Assembly: GCA_945787625.1 (NCBI GenBank)
Contig: CALZJL010000004.1
Span: 1 to 25,680 of the forward strand
Direction: 5' to 3'
DNA: 25,680 nt
From: an uncultured Prevotellaceae bacterium
GTDB lineage: Bacteria > Bacteroidota > Bacteroidia > Bacteroidales > Bacteroidaceae
Position numbers and translations under genes: made by a program. Shown here one piece after another: positions 1 through 7,992 of this stretch; within the stretch, counting starts at the first letter, position 1, and each line of letters starts with the position of its first letter. The notes under the pieces were generated by a model, which saw nothing but the letters and a program-made list of their open reading frames with translations, was not told the DNA's origin and made no database searches.

Positions 1-382
1 CATGCGGCTCAATCGAAGGCGGCAGACAATTCAGCGCAGCCATAGCATCATGAAAACGATTCGTATAAAACTGCGCCACCTCCATAGGCTCCAGCTGCTC
101 CAAGCGCGCCCTCTTAGCAATCTTATCCTCCCCCTCATCAGCATCATGCTCCAAATGCCCCACATCAGTAATATTACGCACATACCTCACCCTATACCCC
201 AAATGCCGCAAATACCTGAACAACAAATCAAACGTAATCGCCGGCCGCGCATGCCCCAGATGAGCATCCCCATACACCGTAGGTCCACACACATACATAC
301 CCACACGCCCCTCCACCAAAGGCCTAAACAACTCCTTCCGACGCGTCAGCGTATTATAAATCACAAAAGGTTGAGACAACAT
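1..382 (-). CDS. cysS: Cysteinyl-tRNA synthetase, N-terminal part (cut by window edge)
   Basis: This gene makes the enzyme that charges tRNA-Cys with cysteine in the cytoplasm. Only the first 127 codons are present, because the gene runs off the left edge. The translation begins [18 protein letters not shown] and holds [19 protein letters not shown], which is the class I signature of this family: the zinc-ligand cysteine (Cys32) and the HIGH-type motif HLGH (residues 41-44). It continues with VRNITDVGH, also typical. The start at 382 gives the usual N-terminus and lies about 30 bases downstream of a promoter-like TATCTTTG on the minus strand. It is divergent from the Rid-like gene. Codon use is remarkable: by hand count, 38 of the first 40 codons end in G or T and none in C. 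Identification is secure from motifs. Confidence 0.97.
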   Translation of the reverse strand, partial: MLSQPFVIYNTLTRRKELFRPLVEGRVGMYVCGPTVYGDAHLGHARPAITFDLLFRYLRHLGYRVRYVRNITDVGHLEHDADEGEDKIAKRARLEQLEPMEVAQFYTNRFHDAMAALNCLPPSIEPH

Positions 383-412
383 AAAGCAAACAAATTAAAC
401 AATTATCGCACG

Positions 413-420
413 CAAAGATA
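413..420 (-). promoter_or_regulatory. Probable cysS promoter, -7 element
   Basis: Read on the minus strand the bases are TATCTTTG, an exact match to the Bacteroidetes -7 consensus TAnnTTTG, placed about 31 bases before the cysS start. The expected -33 TTTG is not clearly present about 20 bases upstream, where the sequence is a T-rich run, so only the -7 half is well supported. Confidence 0.55.
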
Positions 421-482
421 CAAAAATATACCCAAAAAAAACACGTCACACCCCCCAAAAATACCAAATCACACCCACAATA

Positions 483-514
483 TTTGCAATTATCAACACA
501 TAATAGTAACTTTG
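483..514 (+). promoter_or_regulatory. Bacteroidetes-type promoter for the Rid/chorismatase-like gene
   Basis: TTTG at 483-486 and TAACTTTG at 507-514 are separated by 20 bases, an exact fit to the Bacteroidetes vegetative promoter (-33 TTTG, -7 TAnnTTTG). It lies 30 bases upstream of the start at 545 and points towards it. Confidence 0.8.
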
Positions 515-544
515 CACCCCAAGACAACCCCAAAAAGCACCCCA

Positions 545-1690
545 ATGCACTACACACAGACATACTACCCCGAACAAGGCATCACAGCCCAAGCCAGCCA
601 CTACCAATCCCCCAACGGCATCGACGAATACCACATCATCCTCCACGTCGAGCCCCGCAATCAACCCTTCACCCAGCAACTCCAGCGCCTCTACACCATC
701 GAAGACCAGATCCCCACCGAGCCCCCCTACCAAGGAGCCCAGTACGTCCTCAAGCGCTACTTCCTCAGCGACAGCACCAACCAGCAGCCCCACATGCGCC
801 AACAGCCCCACATCGCCCACTCCTACATCCAGCAGCAGCCCCTCGACGGCAGCAAGATTGCCGTCTGGATGTACCTCCAGCGCGGCACCACCATCACCAC
901 CCAGCACGACACCATCATCACCAGCCACAACGGCTACCACCACCTCTGGAAGATGAACATCCACCACCCCCACGGCGACAGCTACCACCAGACCCACCAC
1001 ATCCTCCAAGACTACGCCACCACCCTCAGCCACTTCGACGCCACCCTCGAGCGCAACTGTCTCCGCACATGGTTCTTCGTACGCGACGTCGACACCCAAT
1101 ACCACGGCCTCGTCCAAGCCCGCAAAGACTACTTCGCCACCCAAGGCCTCACCCGCGACACCCACTACCTCGCCTCCACCGGCATCCAAGGCCTCCCCTC
1201 CGACCCCCACGCCATCATACAAATGGGCACCTACGCCCTCACCGGTCCCTCCTACCGCCAGACCCAGCAACACTACCTCTACGCCCCCACCCACCTCAAC
1301 CCCACCTACCAATACGGCGTCACCTTCGAACGCGGCGTCAGCATCGAATACGGCGACCGCGCCCACGCCCTCATCTCAGGCACCGCCAGCATCGACAACA
1401 AAGGCCAAGTCCTCCACACCGGCGACATACGCAAGCAGACCCAGCGCATGTGGGAAAACGTCGAAGCCCTCCTCGCCGAAGCCCACATGACCTTCGACGA
1501 CGTCATGCACAACATCGTCTACCTCCGCGACACCGCCGACTACCCCCTCGTCCACCAGATGTTCCAAGCGCGCTACCCCCACATACCAACCATCATCGCC
1601 CTCGCCCCCGTCTGCCGCCCCACATGGCTCATCGAAATGGAATGCATCGCCGTCAGACAAAGGACAAACAAAGACCTAATAGACTTTTAA
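545..1690 (+). CDS. Rid-superfamily protein, chorismatase (FkbO/Hyg5/XanB2)-like
   Basis: The product is 381 residues, probably cytoplasmic, with no signal peptide. The C-terminal part, from about residue 255 (ERGVSIEYGDRAHALISGTA) to IEMECIAV, has the YjgF/RidA fold pattern. This includes the late conserved arginine (Arg358 in CRPTWLIEMECIAV) that binds carboxylates in this superfamily. The middle part (LRTWFFVRDVDTQYHGL, ARKDYFATQGL, LASTGIQG) matches what I recall of chorismatases, which turn chorismate into hydroxybenzoates or related dienes and have such an N-terminal extension on a Rid-like barrel. That assignment is from memory of the family; substrate and product cannot be read from the sequence. 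The start at 545 lies 30 bases after a good promoter; the open frame upstream of it is not coding. It is a single gene with no pathway neighbours in view. Silent sites are C/A: 36 of the first 40 codons. A generic Rid hydrolase is the alternative. Confidence 0.72.
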   Translation: MHYTQTYYPEQGITAQASHYQSPNGIDEYHIILHVEPRNQPFTQQLQRLYTIEDQIPTEPPYQGAQYVLKRYFLSDSTNQQPHMRQQPHIAHSYIQQQPLDGSKIAVWMYLQRGTTITTQHDTIITSHNGYHHLWKMNIHHPHGDSYHQTHHILQDYATTLSHFDATLERNCLRTWFFVRDVDTQYHGLVQARKDYFATQGLTRDTHYLASTGIQGLPSDPHAIIQMGTYALTGPSYRQTQQHYLYAPTHLNPTYQYGVTFERGVSIEYGDRAHALISGTASIDNKGQVLHTGDIRKQTQRMWENVEALLAEAHMTFDDVMHNIVYLRDTADYPLVHQMFQARYPHIPTIIALAPVCRPTWLIEMECIAVRQRTNKDLIDF

Positions 1691-1755
1691 ACCCAAACCA
1701 CCCCTACCCCAATAACAGACAATATTTTGTCACTATCCCACAAAAAGCGACCCCT

Positions 1756-1908
1756 ATGGACAATATGTTATCAGTATTAGAAAACTACATACACGACAAC
1801 CCCGACGACATATCCAAAAGCATCGCCGACGAATTTCGCAAGCGCAGAATAGAAAAAAACATCACACTCTCCAAGATATTTTTTCTCTCTAAATTTGCAC
1901 GTTTGTAA
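1756..1908 (+). pseudogene. Truncated N-terminus of an XRE/HTH-type regulator
   Basis: This 50-codon frame reads MDNMLSVLENYIHDNPDDIS, then KSIADEFRKRRIEKNITLSK, then an unrelated end IFFLSKFARL and a stop. The first 40 residues look like the start of the short Cro/CI-type regulators (often 70-100 residues) paired with HipA-like kinases in Bacteroidetes: a leading helix followed by the LRxRRxExNLTQ-type first helix of the HTH. The recognition helix and everything after it are missing. A promoter for the next gene begins inside the 3' end of the frame, at 1894. I read it as a regulator broken by deletion. A genuine 50-residue peptide cannot be excluded. A small inverted repeat, GACAA-TATT-TTGTC, lies at 1718-1731 just upstream and could be an old operator; that is weak. 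Confidence 0.55.
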
Positions 1909-1925
1909 GATAATAATTACCTTTG
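1894..1925 (+). promoter_or_regulatory. Promoter of the kinase-like gene, inside the HTH remnant
   Basis: TTTG at 1894-1897 and TACCTTTG at 1918-1925 are 20 bases apart, an exact Bacteroidetes promoter arrangement, 17 bases before the ATG at 1943. The -33 element lies within the last codons of the truncated HTH frame. The kinase-like gene is therefore transcribed independently of the Rid-like gene. Confidence 0.75.
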
Positions 1926-1942
1926 CATGAGAAAATAATAAT

Positions 1943-2674
1943 ATGGATTCTAAATCTATCGAGAAATTAACAAACGACATACTCAATGGCAAAAGAGACC
2001 TTCCTCAATTTAATCAACCAGAGCATGCAGGAGTCTGCTCGGCTGGTCCGCTCCTCATTGGGGCGCTCGCCTTATGCGACCACACGAGAAAAAGCATTAG
2101 CACAAGTAGCAATGCTCCAGTCAGCCAAGGAAGCCCAAGCAATTGGGAAATAGATGAAGCCCAAGAGCGCGACCTTCAGCAATGGGCCGAATCTATTGGG
2201 TGTTGGATACCTGATGCAGAATCATGGCTTGCAGAAACATATGGTTCCATTATAGCCCAAGGAGCAGAAGCCAAAGTTTATTATAAGACAGGAGATACTC
2301 ATGTTATCAAACTTCGCACATCAATTTACGCGACATTAGAACGTGCCTTAGAATCCATCGCACTTCACAATTATCTATTTCCAGAGACAATCATACGCGT
2401 TATTGGATTCACACGCGATGCTGATGGTTTATTTCGAATAATTATTACACAGCCATACATCGAGTGCGAACGACTCGCAACTCAAGACGAGATAAATACC
2501 ATGGTCTCATCCAAAGGATTCCACAGTAATGGAGACACAACAAGTACCAACTATCTTTCCAACCGACTGCACCTTGAAGACATGCATCCAGCGAACGTCT
2601 TTATAGAACCTCTCACCCATCTACCAATCTGCATTGACTGTATCGTTAAATTCAGAAGATTACCAAAAACCTAA
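1943..2674 (+). CDS. Polyvalent-type protein kinase-like protein
   Basis: This is a 243-residue cytoplasmic protein of the protein-kinase fold, like the kinase domains found in phage and mobile-element polyvalent proteins. Residues 1-90 are a leader of unclear role. The kinase core follows: a loop QGAEAKVYY near 107-115, the ATP-binding lysine in HVIKLR (Lys123), a helix with ALHNYLFPE, the hinge-like IITQPYIECE, the catalytic loop HLEDMHPANVF (Asp213, Asn218) and the metal-binding aspartate in CIDC (Asp232). All core residues are present, so it could be active; the target is unknown. Such kinases often sit beside an XRE regulator, and the frame just upstream is a broken one. Codon ends are even (22 of the first 40 end in C or A, against 36 of 40 in the gene before), which suggests recent transfer. 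A HipA-type toxin role is only a guess. Confidence 0.7.
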   Translation: MDSKSIEKLTNDILNGKRDLPQFNQPEHAGVCSAGPLLIGALALCDHTRKSISTSSNAPVSQGSPSNWEIDEAQERDLQQWAESIGCWIPDAESWLAETYGSIIAQGAEAKVYYKTGDTHVIKLRTSIYATLERALESIALHNYLFPETIIRVIGFTRDADGLFRIIITQPYIECERLATQDEINTMVSSKGFHSNGDTTSTNYLSNRLHLEDMHPANVFIEPLTHLPICIDCIVKFRRLPKT

Positions 2675-2747
2675 AAATTTTCCACCCCACACCCCCACAG
2701 CAAAACACCCCCAAAAACCACCATTTTAGACCCAATCCGCCCCACTT

Positions 2748-2812
2748 TTCCCTTAGCATTCCCTTAGCAGCCCCGCAGTATCCCCCACAATTTGTACAGC
2801 AGCCTAAGGGAA
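2748..2812. repeat. Tandem 11-mer pair with an inverted copy
   Basis: TTCCCTTAGCA occurs twice head to tail at 2748-2758 and 2759-2769. CTAAGGGAA, the reverse complement of its first nine bases, is at 2804-2812, so RNA or cruciform pairing is possible with a loop of about 35-45 bases. The role is unknown; it could end upstream transcription or bind a regulator of the operon that starts near 2981. Confidence 0.6.
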
Positions 2813-2973
2813 ACCACACCATTTCGTAAGGTTTCAGCCACAAACACCTCACAAGCAAAAGTAAAGATTTTTCAACAATAGGGAGGGGTAATTCCACCAT
2901 AAAGAAAACAAAGAAAAGAAATGATAAATTAAAAATAATGTCGAATAAAGACATATTTATTAAAAAATTTTAA

Positions 2974-2981
2974 TAACTTTG
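2974..2981 (+). promoter_or_regulatory. Promoter -7 element of the long exported-protein operon
   Basis: TAACTTTG followed by GCACC is the same -7 sequence as in the promoter at 507-514, and sits 28 bases before the ATG at 3009. No clean TTTG is found about 20 bases upstream (the area reads ACATATTTAT), so the -33 half is degenerate. It probably drives 3009-12527, because gaps between those genes are short. Confidence 0.6.
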
Positions 2982-3008
2982 CACCCGATTGGAAAAATAC
3001 AACGAGAA

Positions 3009-5612
3009 ATGCCCCGTATCAAGAGATACATCACACACCTGACACTCACCCTCCTCGCCAGCCTCAGCTGTCACGCACAGCTGCGCTACAACGTCTACGT
3101 CACCAACGACAAAGGAGTCCCATTGGAAAACGTCAAAGTATTCTCGTTCGCCCTCAGGAAAAACGCCGAAGCAGCCTTCAGAGAAGGCAACAGCCGCAAA
3201 GACGAAGGCTACCTCTTCAACACCAAGCGCCACAACGTCGTCGACGAAGGCAGTACCGACAACACCGGCAAATGCACCCTCAAAGCCTACGACGCAGGCT
3301 CCATCATTCTCGACGGAGGAGACTGCAAACAAGGCATTTACCACTTCAAAATCTACCACGTCGAAGACCACCGCAACAAAGACGACCAGACCGACTACAC
3401 CATACGCCTCACCCTCACAGGCGAAGACTTCGGAGCCAAGACCGACAAGAAATGGAAAGTCGGCGACGAAATCAAGCTCAAGCAGCTCGACAAGACCGCC
3501 GTCCCCATGATGGCAGAAGCAGGCGGCGGCATTGAGCGCATGGGCAAAAACTACATACGCATCAAGCGCGACATCGACATCGACGGCGAGCATGCCCGCG
3601 ACGACGCCCGCTTCGTAGCCTTCCCCATCATCAGATACCACGACCACCCAGACTCCGTCAGCTACATGCCCCCCACCGTAGTCGACGGACTCGACTACAC
3701 CCGCACCACCGAGCGCCGCATGAGCTACAACACCACCCACGACCCCCTCACCCCCCACCACTACGACGCCAGCACCCACCTCAGCAAGCACCAAAGCGAG
3801 CGAATCCTCTACGACCAGTGGGCGCACATCAAGAAAGGCACCTCCTACCGCATTCCTGGCATCATCTGGTACGAAGACCACAACGGCGTCTACCACCAAG
3901 ACTCCCTTCTCTTCAGCGACGGTCGCGAGCGCGAGCCCATGCGCTTCCTCAACTGGGAAGCCGCCCGCAAGTTTGCCGACTTCGACCGCACCAAGTACCT
4001 CATCCAAGGCGACTTCACAGCCATACCCATGAACGAAAGCTTCAAGATAGGCTTCGACGTCGGCAAGGCAAGCGTCAACTTCGGAGACTCCCTCACCTCC
4101 TCCGAGCACGCCAAGATGCTCACCTGGCTCCAAGGCCACTACGACAACGAAAACGGCGCCATCACCAAGATAGTAGTCCGCGGCTACTCCTCACCCGAAG
4201 GCACCGAAGCCCTCAACCGCAAGCTCTCCAAAGACCGTGCCGCCACCATCATCCAGACCCTCCGCGCCCGCTACCCCAAGGTAGGCCAGATAGTCCCCGA
4301 ATTCGACAGCTACGACAACATCGTCCCCTGGGACGCCATCGCCGACAGCATGATGCTCGCCGACGACAGCATCTCGCGCAACTACGCCCAAGAAATCAAG
4401 ACCCGCATCCAAGGCAAGACCACCATCACCGAGCAAAACGCCGCCGTCCGCGCCAACCCCACCCTCTACGACTACATCAAAGAGAAGAACCTCCTCAGCC
4501 GCATGCGTCGCGTAGAAATCGAAGCCAACATCATCGAGCAACGCGTCCTCAGCCGAGAAGAAATCATACAGAAATACACCCAAGACAGCACCTTCCGCAC
4601 CCACATGGCCCCCTACCAGTACTACGAGATGATGTGCCACCTCGCCGACATCGAAGACTGGGACGAGCTCTACAAAGTCTCCAAAGAAGCCTACGCCAAA
4701 GCCCCCAAGAAAAGCGTCACCAAGCAACTCATGATGCCCATCACCAAAGACAGCCTCGGCGTCAAATACACCACCTACGAGCCCCGCTACGTCCAAGGCG
4801 TCCTCATTCCCTACCCCCTCGCAGGCTACTACTACGCCCTCTCCACCATGCGCAAAGGCCTCGTAGACACCGAGATACTCAAGCCCTACCTCGACGACGG
4901 CCGCGTCAACCGCGGCGGCAAAGACGACATGAACAACATCGCCTTCATCGTAGCCCAAGTCCTCATGTACTGTCAAGACGAATCCTTCGACGGAGCCAAC
5001 GCCCTCATCCAGAAATACAACCTCATGAGCTACCCCGCCCTCACCGGCCTCGTCATGTTCGTCCGCTGCCTCGACGGCCAATACTCCTCCGACCCCGCCG
5101 TCCGCGACTACGTCATGTCCACCTCCGAGATGAACAAAGCCGTCATCCTCGCCGCCATAGGCAAATACCGCGAAGCCCTACACATACTATATAACGGCGA
5201 CGTCCCCCACGACGACGCCAAAGTCGAATACCTCAAAGCCATCTGCCACTTCCGCATGCAAAACAGCCGCATCACCTCTCCCGACAACAAAGGCCTCTCC
5301 CCCTCCTACATCTGGAGCGACGACGACCCCGAAGAAGTTCCCCAGTCAGGCGTCAACACCAGCCAATGGGCAGCCCCCATGCTCCAAGCCTTCCGACTCG
5401 ACCCCACCAACATACGCTACATCAAAAGCGACGGCTACTTCAACGACGCCTACCGCCAGCTCGTCCTCTACTTCTGGACCCGCATGCAATCAGGCGTCCC
5501 CCAAGACAAGATAGCCGCCGAATACAATATGCTACGACGAAAGATAGAACAAGAAAACAAAGCAAGCAAAGAAAACAAAGCAAGCAAAGAAAACCCACAA
5601 CAACAACAATAA
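3009..5612 (+). CDS. Exported OmpA-domain protein with C-terminal helical repeats
   Basis: The product is 867 residues. It has a signal peptide (MPRIKRYITHLTLTLLASLS, cut near CHAQ), then a beta-rich region with a carboxypeptidase-regulatory-like start (RYNVYVTNDKGVPLENVKV, residues 22-40). An OmpA/Pal-type peptidoglycan-binding domain follows at about 345-510: FDVGKASVN, IVVRGYSSPEGT, the key helix NRKLSKDRAATI, and the closing RMRRVEIEA. A long alpha-helical, TPR-like half fills about 520-845, ending in a lysine/asparagine tail with two 18-base DNA repeats. OmpA domains bind diaminopimelate in the cell wall from the periplasm, so this may tether a surface structure to peptidoglycan. Start 3009 is chosen for the signal peptide; upstream TTG codons would add non-signal residues. 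It is first in the operon; the FISUMP-like gene follows after 30 bases. It resembles DUF3868-type proteins of fimbria loci, but is longer. Confidence 0.8.
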   Translation: MPRIKRYITHLTLTLLASLSCHAQLRYNVYVTNDKGVPLENVKVFSFALRKNAEAAFREGNSRKDEGYLFNTKRHNVVDEGSTDNTGKCTLKAYDAGSIILDGGDCKQGIYHFKIYHVEDHRNKDDQTDYTIRLTLTGEDFGAKTDKKWKVGDEIKLKQLDKTAVPMMAEAGGGIERMGKNYIRIKRDIDIDGEHARDDARFVAFPIIRYHDHPDSVSYMPPTVVDGLDYTRTTERRMSYNTTHDPLTPHHYDASTHLSKHQSERILYDQWAHIKKGTSYRIPGIIWYEDHNGVYHQDSLLFSDGREREPMRFLNWEAARKFADFDRTKYLIQGDFTAIPMNESFKIGFDVGKASVNFGDSLTSSEHAKMLTWLQGHYDNENGAITKIVVRGYSSPEGTEALNRKLSKDRAATIIQTLRARYPKVGQIVPEFDSYDNIVPWDAIADSMMLADDSISRNYAQEIKTRIQGKTTITEQNAAVRANPTLYDYIKEKNLLSRMRRVEIEANIIEQRVLSREEIIQKYTQDSTFRTHMAPYQYYEMMCHLADIEDWDELYKVSKEAYAKAPKKSVTKQLMMPITKDSLGVKYTTYEPRYVQGVLIPYPLAGYYYALSTMRKGLVDTEILKPYLDDGRVNRGGKDDMNNIAFIVAQVLMYCQDESFDGANALIQKYNLMSYPALTGLVMFVRCLDGQYSSDPAVRDYVMSTSEMNKAVILAAIGKYREALHILYNGDVPHDDAKVEYLKAICHFRMQNSRITSPDNKGLSPSYIWSDDDPEEVPQSGVNTSQWAAPMLQAFRLDPTNIRYIKSDGYFNDAYRQLVLYFWTRMQSGVPQDKIAAEYNMLRRKIEQENKASKENKASKENPQQQQ
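5553..5594. repeat. 18-bp in-frame tandem repeat at the gene end
   Basis: An 18-base unit GAAAACAAAGCAAGCAAA is present at 5553-5570 and 5571-5588 with a partial third copy to 5594. It codes for (ENKASK)n in the tail of the OmpA-domain protein. Copies are identical, suggesting recent slippage. Confidence 0.85.
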
Positions 5613-5642
5613 CCCACCCCCCACAAGTAACAAACCACAACG

Positions 5643-6338
5643 ATGCCCATCAGAATCATCACCATACTGACCCTCCTACTCCTCGCAGTCCACCCCAGCC
5701 ACGCCCAGAAAGCCAAGGCCAAAGACCTCGGACTCAGCGTCAAGTGGGCAGACCGCAACGTCGGAGCCACAGCCCCCAACCACTACGGCAACTACTACGC
5801 CTGGGGAGAGACCAAGCCCAAGCGCCACTACGGCAAATACTCCACCTACAAGCACTACGGTCCCCTCCACATCAGCAAATACAACTACGTCCCCCTCAAG
5901 AACTCCGTCATCGACAACCTCTTAGAGCTTCAGTCCGCCGACGACGTCGCCACACGCCGCATGGGCAGCGCATGGCGCACCCCCACGCTGCAAGAATACC
6001 AAGAGCTCCAGCAGAAATGCACCTTCACCCCCGCCATATACCACGGCACCCACGGCTTTTGGGTCAAAAACCGCACCGCCCCCAGCGACTCCATTTTCCT
6101 CCCCATGACAGGCTACAAAGACTACGGCAACTACCGCTTCTACCCCGGCGTCCAAGGCAACTATTGGACCAGCACCCTCATCGGCGACGAAATCAAAGAC
6201 GACTCCCTCATGAACGCCAACATGACCACCTACGTCCGCATGGCAAAAAACGTCACCATCACCACATCAGGCACCCTCAGCATCGACCTCATGGATCGGC
6301 GCAACGGCTGCACAGTCCGAGCAGTACAAAAAAAATAA
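5643..6338 (+). CDS. Exported FISUMP-like domain protein
   Basis: The product is 231 residues with a signal peptide (MPIRIITILTLLLLAVHPSH, cut near AQ). The rest follows the Fibrobacter-succinogenes-major-paralogue (FISUMP) pattern often seen in Bacteroidales surface proteins: DLGLSVKWADRNVGATAP, NYYAWGETKPK, RRMGSAWRTPTLQEYQEL, SIFLPMTGYKDYGNYRFY, GNYWTSTL and the end GCTVRAVQ. These proteins are thought to be extracellular, with a compact, probably carbohydrate- or protein-binding fold; activity is not established. No lipobox is seen, so it may be a soluble or assembled component. It lies between the OmpA-domain gene (30 bases before) and the helical-repeat gene (11 bases after), so it is cotranscribed. 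Silent sites are strongly C/A-biased like its neighbours. Confidence 0.8.
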   Translation: MPIRIITILTLLLLAVHPSHAQKAKAKDLGLSVKWADRNVGATAPNHYGNYYAWGETKPKRHYGKYSTYKHYGPLHISKYNYVPLKNSVIDNLLELQSADDVATRRMGSAWRTPTLQEYQELQQKCTFTPAIYHGTHGFWVKNRTAPSDSIFLPMTGYKDYGNYRFYPGVQGNYWTSTLIGDEIKDDSLMNANMTTYVRMAKNVTITTSGTLSIDLMDRRNGCTVRAVQKK

Positions 6339-6349
6339 GACCACACACA

Positions 6350-7987
6350 ATGAAGAAGACACTCACCATACTCATCAGCACACTTGCAGTCCTCGTCATC
6401 AACGCCCAGATGCCCGAAAACAGCGACTTCAAGACCCGCCTTGGCACCAAAGACCCCGCCAAGGCACAAGAACTCGTAAGAAAGATTTTCAACGACGACA
6501 AAGCCCCCATGAAGCGAGGCAACGAGAGAATACCCGTCACCCGCGACTTCTACCGCGACATCAAGGAGCTCACCACCCTTGCCCCCTTCTGCACCTACTC
6601 CCTCTACCACGACGCCCTCTACTACGGAGAGACCAGTCCCCTCACACGCCTCATGGACAGCATCCCCGACCCCGCCGCCAAGATGGTCATCCTCGAAGAC
6701 TTCCTCCACCTCGGCCACAACTTCATCGACCACCTCGACAGCATCAACCTCCTCCGCAAATACGAAGCCGTAGGCGACGCCAAGAAGCCCCTCAGCCCCC
6801 CCGTAGGCATGATCAAATACGCCCACATGTACTACCAGCTCGCCCGCAACCCCAAATACCTGCCCACCCAGCTCTACGACAAGACCGAAGCCCGCGACAA
6901 CTACCACAACGCCTTCAAACGTCTCCGCGAGCTCAACATCGACCCCGGCACCGAAGTCGAAGGCATCTATCTCAACGAATACTACAACACCTGCGAAGAC
7001 CTCTTCCGCACCGACGAAACCAAATACTACGAACAGTTCCTCAGCGACTACCTCGAGATCATCCGCGTCTGCGACAACCTCCTCATACCCTACTACGACA
7101 TCCCCGACACTATCAAACTCAACCCCAACGACCCCGAGTACCGCATGTTCAACTCCTACAACTACTGGACCAACCACCCCACCCAAGGCATCAAAGCCCT
7201 CTTCAAGAACTCAGGAGCCGCCACCCCCGAGCGCCTCAACCAATACTACCTCGCCCGTCTCGACGAGCACAAGACCGACACCGCCTACCTCAACAACGCC
7301 ATCACCATGCTCAGCGAAAACGAAGCCATGCAGACCAAAGCCTTCTACGACTACTGCCGCGCCTCCCACAAAGTGCAGCCCACCTACCTCAACTGCATCG
7401 GCAACGCCCTCTTCTGCAAAGAAGGCGAGATGTACGACGACATGGTCAACTACTATCAAGAAGCCCTCGACCTCGCCGACAACAACCTCCAGAAAGGCCT
7501 CATAGCCTACCAGATAGGCACCCACACCAACGCCGTCCGTCCCAAAGACATGATAACCGGCAAAGCCGTCCAGCGCGGCAGCATCGAGTTCAACGACTGG
7601 AGCGCCAACCTCATGCGCGCCATGGCCAACCTCCGCACCGTCCTCGAAGTCCAAGACGCCTTCCGCACCAGTCCCAGCACCGCCATACGCGCCATACCCT
7701 CCCACGCCAGCTACCAGCTCGGCCTCGCCCTATACCGCTACTTCGGCGTACTCCAAGACATCAACCTCCTCAACGAAGCCATCAGCTACATAGAGATGGC
7801 CAAGCAAGCCAACCCCACCGCCTACAACACCAATGCCGACGGCATGATCAACAACATCAACAACACCCGCCAGAAACTCCTTGCAGCCAACCGCAACGCC
7901 GCTCAGCTCAAGAAGCAACACGAAGAATACCAAGCCTACCTCCGCAAGAAAGCCGAAGAAGAAGCCTTCTGGAAAGGCGGCAAGTGA
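6350..7987 (+). CDS. Exported alpha-helical repeat protein, unknown function
   Basis: The product is 545 residues. It has a signal peptide (MKKTLTILISTLAVLVINAQ) and then an almost wholly alpha-helical body with TPR/Sel1-like spacing, such as YYLARLDEHKTDTAYLNNAI, MVNYYQEALDLADNNLQKGL and YQLGLALYRYFGVLQDINLL followed by NEAISYIEMAKQANP. The last 40 residues are a charged coiled-coil-like end (QLKKQHEEYQAYLRKKAEEE). I do not recognise a named family. The similar helical half of the OmpA-domain protein two genes upstream suggests the two form a periplasmic scaffold; this is inference. The start at 6350 follows the FISUMP-like gene by 11 bases, and its stop touches the next gene, so the four genes are surely one transcript. 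Confidence 0.7.
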   Translation: MKKTLTILISTLAVLVINAQMPENSDFKTRLGTKDPAKAQELVRKIFNDDKAPMKRGNERIPVTRDFYRDIKELTTLAPFCTYSLYHDALYYGETSPLTRLMDSIPDPAAKMVILEDFLHLGHNFIDHLDSINLLRKYEAVGDAKKPLSPPVGMIKYAHMYYQLARNPKYLPTQLYDKTEARDNYHNAFKRLRELNIDPGTEVEGIYLNEYYNTCEDLFRTDETKYYEQFLSDYLEIIRVCDNLLIPYYDIPDTIKLNPNDPEYRMFNSYNYWTNHPTQGIKALFKNSGAATPERLNQYYLARLDEHKTDTAYLNNAITMLSENEAMQTKAFYDYCRASHKVQPTYLNCIGNALFCKEGEMYDDMVNYYQEALDLADNNLQKGLIAYQIGTHTNAVRPKDMITGKAVQRGSIEFNDWSANLMRAMANLRTVLEVQDAFRTSPSTAIRAIPSHASYQLGLALYRYFGVLQDINLLNEAISYIEMAKQANPTAYNTNADGMINNINNTRQKLLAANRNAAQLKKQHEEYQAYLRKKAEEEAFWKGGK

Positions 7988-7992
7988 CCCAC

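Larger units (their letters stand above)
2675..3008 (+). other. Intergenic spacer before the long operon
   Basis: I see no gene in these 334 bases. The spacer is C-rich, then A-rich. It holds a tandem pair of an 11-mer at 2748-2769 with an inverted 9-base copy at 2804-2812, and a promoter -7 element at 2974-2981. A minus-strand open frame of 100 codons here has low-complexity W/G/F/L content, no family resemblance, and is an effect of base composition. Confidence 0.7.

Noticed and set aside
446..1366. Minus-strand open frame of 306 codons
   Set aside because: It is antisense to the Rid-like gene; its Gly/Val/Asp-rich translation is what NNC codons give when read backwards. It has no motif and no start context.
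1718..1731. GACAA-TATT-TTGTC inverted repeat as operator of the lost regulator
   Set aside because: Five-base arms are too short to be convincing alone.
484..1755. Plus-strand open frame in another phase over the Rid-like gene
   Set aside because: Its translation is Pro/Arg/His low complexity. Only its last 50 codons, from the ATG at 1756, look like protein, and are listed as the HTH remnant.
2652..2954. Minus-strand 100-codon frame in the spacer before the operon
   Set aside because: Low-complexity W/G/F/L sequence, overlaps the kinase end and tandem repeats; no family resemblance.
2970..4139. Minus-strand open frame of 389 codons
   Set aside because: It is antisense to the OmpA-domain gene, with the same GVVV/EGD composition artefact.
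7984..7992. GTG start for the DUF3575-like gene overlapping the previous stop
   Set aside because: The ATG at 7993 gives a standard signal peptide; the GTG only adds three residues. It remains possible through coupling.
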